A DNA stretch of 64,000 bases from Leptospira ilyithenensis (lineage in GTDB: Bacteria; Spirochaetota; Leptospiria; Leptospirales; Leptospiraceae): the NCBI RefSeq assembly GCF_004771005.1, contig NZ_RQHV01000061.1, positions 434,001 to 498,000 on the forward strand, given 5' to 3'. The stretch's first letter is position 1. Every line of letters begins with the position of its first letter. Below the pieces are notes generated by a model that was not told the DNA's origin, ran no database searches, and saw only the letters and a program-made list of their open reading frames with translations. Positions 63,675 to 64,000 of this stretch are shown here, piece after piece. A program made the translations under genes and the position numbers.

Positions 63675-64000
63675 ATGAAAAAAATAATTTACGCAGTGGG
63701 TGGACTCTTGGGTTTACTGATTGTGGTTTTAGTATTGGCACTTGTTTTTGCGGGAAGTTTTTTAACCAACGAATTTTTAGTAAAACAAATCGAATCGGCG
63801 ATCAGTGTCCGTGCCAACGTTGATAAGGTTAATATCAATCTTTTCAGCGCACTTTCAAGTATAGAAGTAGAAGGAATCCAGCTTGGCTATAGAGACGAAG
63901 TAGCGAACAAAGGCACACCACTTTCCGAAAGAAAACCTCTCTCTTCTCCCGTAATTTCCATCAAAAAAGCCGACATCAAATTATCTTTACTTGGAATCTT
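63675..64000 (+). CDS. AsmA-like protein, N-terminal part (cut by the window end)
   Basis: ATG 63675, preceded by AGGGAG at 8-9 bases, opens a frame that stays open to the window end (108 codons). The product starts with a signal anchor (MKKIIYAVGGLLGLLIVVLV) and continues with LTNEFLVKQIESAISVRANV, then NINLFSALSSIEVEGIQLGY. This is the pattern of AsmA/YhdP-type proteins: an N-terminal membrane anchor and a strand segment introducing a long beta-groove that carries lipid across the periplasm. Only the beginning is visible, so the family call is tentative. Confidence 0.65.
   Translation, partial: MKKIIYAVGGLLGLLIVVLVLALVFAGSFLTNEFLVKQIESAISVRANVDKVNINLFSALSSIEVEGIQLGYRDEVANKGTPLSERKPLSSPVISIKKADIKLSLLGI

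Overview
The window reads as a chromosomal segment of a spirochaete of the family Leptospiraceae, most likely genus Leptospira. This is an inference from several things seen together: a fairly AT-rich sequence (about 40% GC by eye), many lipoproteins with loose spirochaete-type lipoboxes (LVQC, LNQC, FISC, LFGC), LPS-assembly LptD together with lipoprotein signal peptidase, a large outfit of SpoIIE-type phosphatase, STAS and EAL signalling proteins, meso-DAP-type MurE, and a futalosine-route menaquinone gene. Species or clade cannot be fixed by reading. The density is very high: no gene-free stretch exceeds about 170 bases, and I saw no rRNA, tRNA, CRISPR array, insertion sequence, prophage or integron. 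The first 53 bases are too short to assign.

Layout. 1-7.9 kb: coiled-coil protein, SurA/PrsA-like lipoprotein, a double-HTH regulator, two hairpins, an NSS-family amino-acid transporter with an overlooked 38-residue MetS-like partner, a DinG-type helicase and an exported protein; then an opposing TPR-like gene. 7.9-14.5 kb: asnS divergent from a tight folD / esterase-like / cysS / rlmB-like / lipase-lipoprotein run. 14.5-23.1 kb (minus strand): lptD, a polyprenyl-phosphate sugar transferase, gatC, gatA, hisF and a sodium:solute symporter, overlapping or nearly abutting, probably one operon. 23.3-30.5 kb: a receiver/kinase-like hybrid, a UvrD/PcrA helicase, a MORN lipoprotein, an M48 peptidase lipoprotein and a receiver-PAS-GGDEF-EAL protein. 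30.5-35.4 kb: a signalling cluster with a STAS protein, a TPR exported protein, a HAMP-SpoIIE phosphatase and an exported protein. 35.4-41.7 kb: PrsW-type membrane protease, VWA protein and MoxR ATPase, then a 653-residue unknown protein with a nitrilase-fold protein lacking the catalytic cysteine. 41.7-48.1 kb: lspA, UbiB-type kinase, Gfo/Idh/MocA oxidoreductase, then murF, purE, purK. 48.1-55.8 kb (minus): a division and cell-wall cluster rsmH-ftsL-murE-mraY-ftsW-murG-murC, without ftsI or murD at their usual places. 55.8-64 kb: HIT protein, cheR, mqnA, a GAF-SpoIIE-TPR phosphatase immediately before amtB and a lipoprotein, an outer-membrane barrel, a small unknown protein and the start of an AsmA-like gene.

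Working together: LspA would mature the lipoproteins encoded here; LptD and the sugar transferase serve the outer surface; the mur/fts genes build peptidoglycan; GatCA beside a separate AsnRS suggests amidotransferase charging mainly of tRNA-Gln. The STAS protein and two SpoIIE phosphatases point to partner-switching signalling whose anti-sigma kinase lies outside the window.

I did not find an obviously new multi-gene defence or mobile system. The best leads are small or subtle: the hidden MetS-like gene, the phosphatase-amtB-lipoprotein operon, several proteins that keep their family fold but lack key catalytic residues (DinG-type, nitrilase-like, acetyl-xylan-esterase-like, receiver-kinase, receiver-GGDEF-EAL), a regulator made of two fused HTH units, and a motif shared by two neighbouring exported proteins of the signalling cluster.
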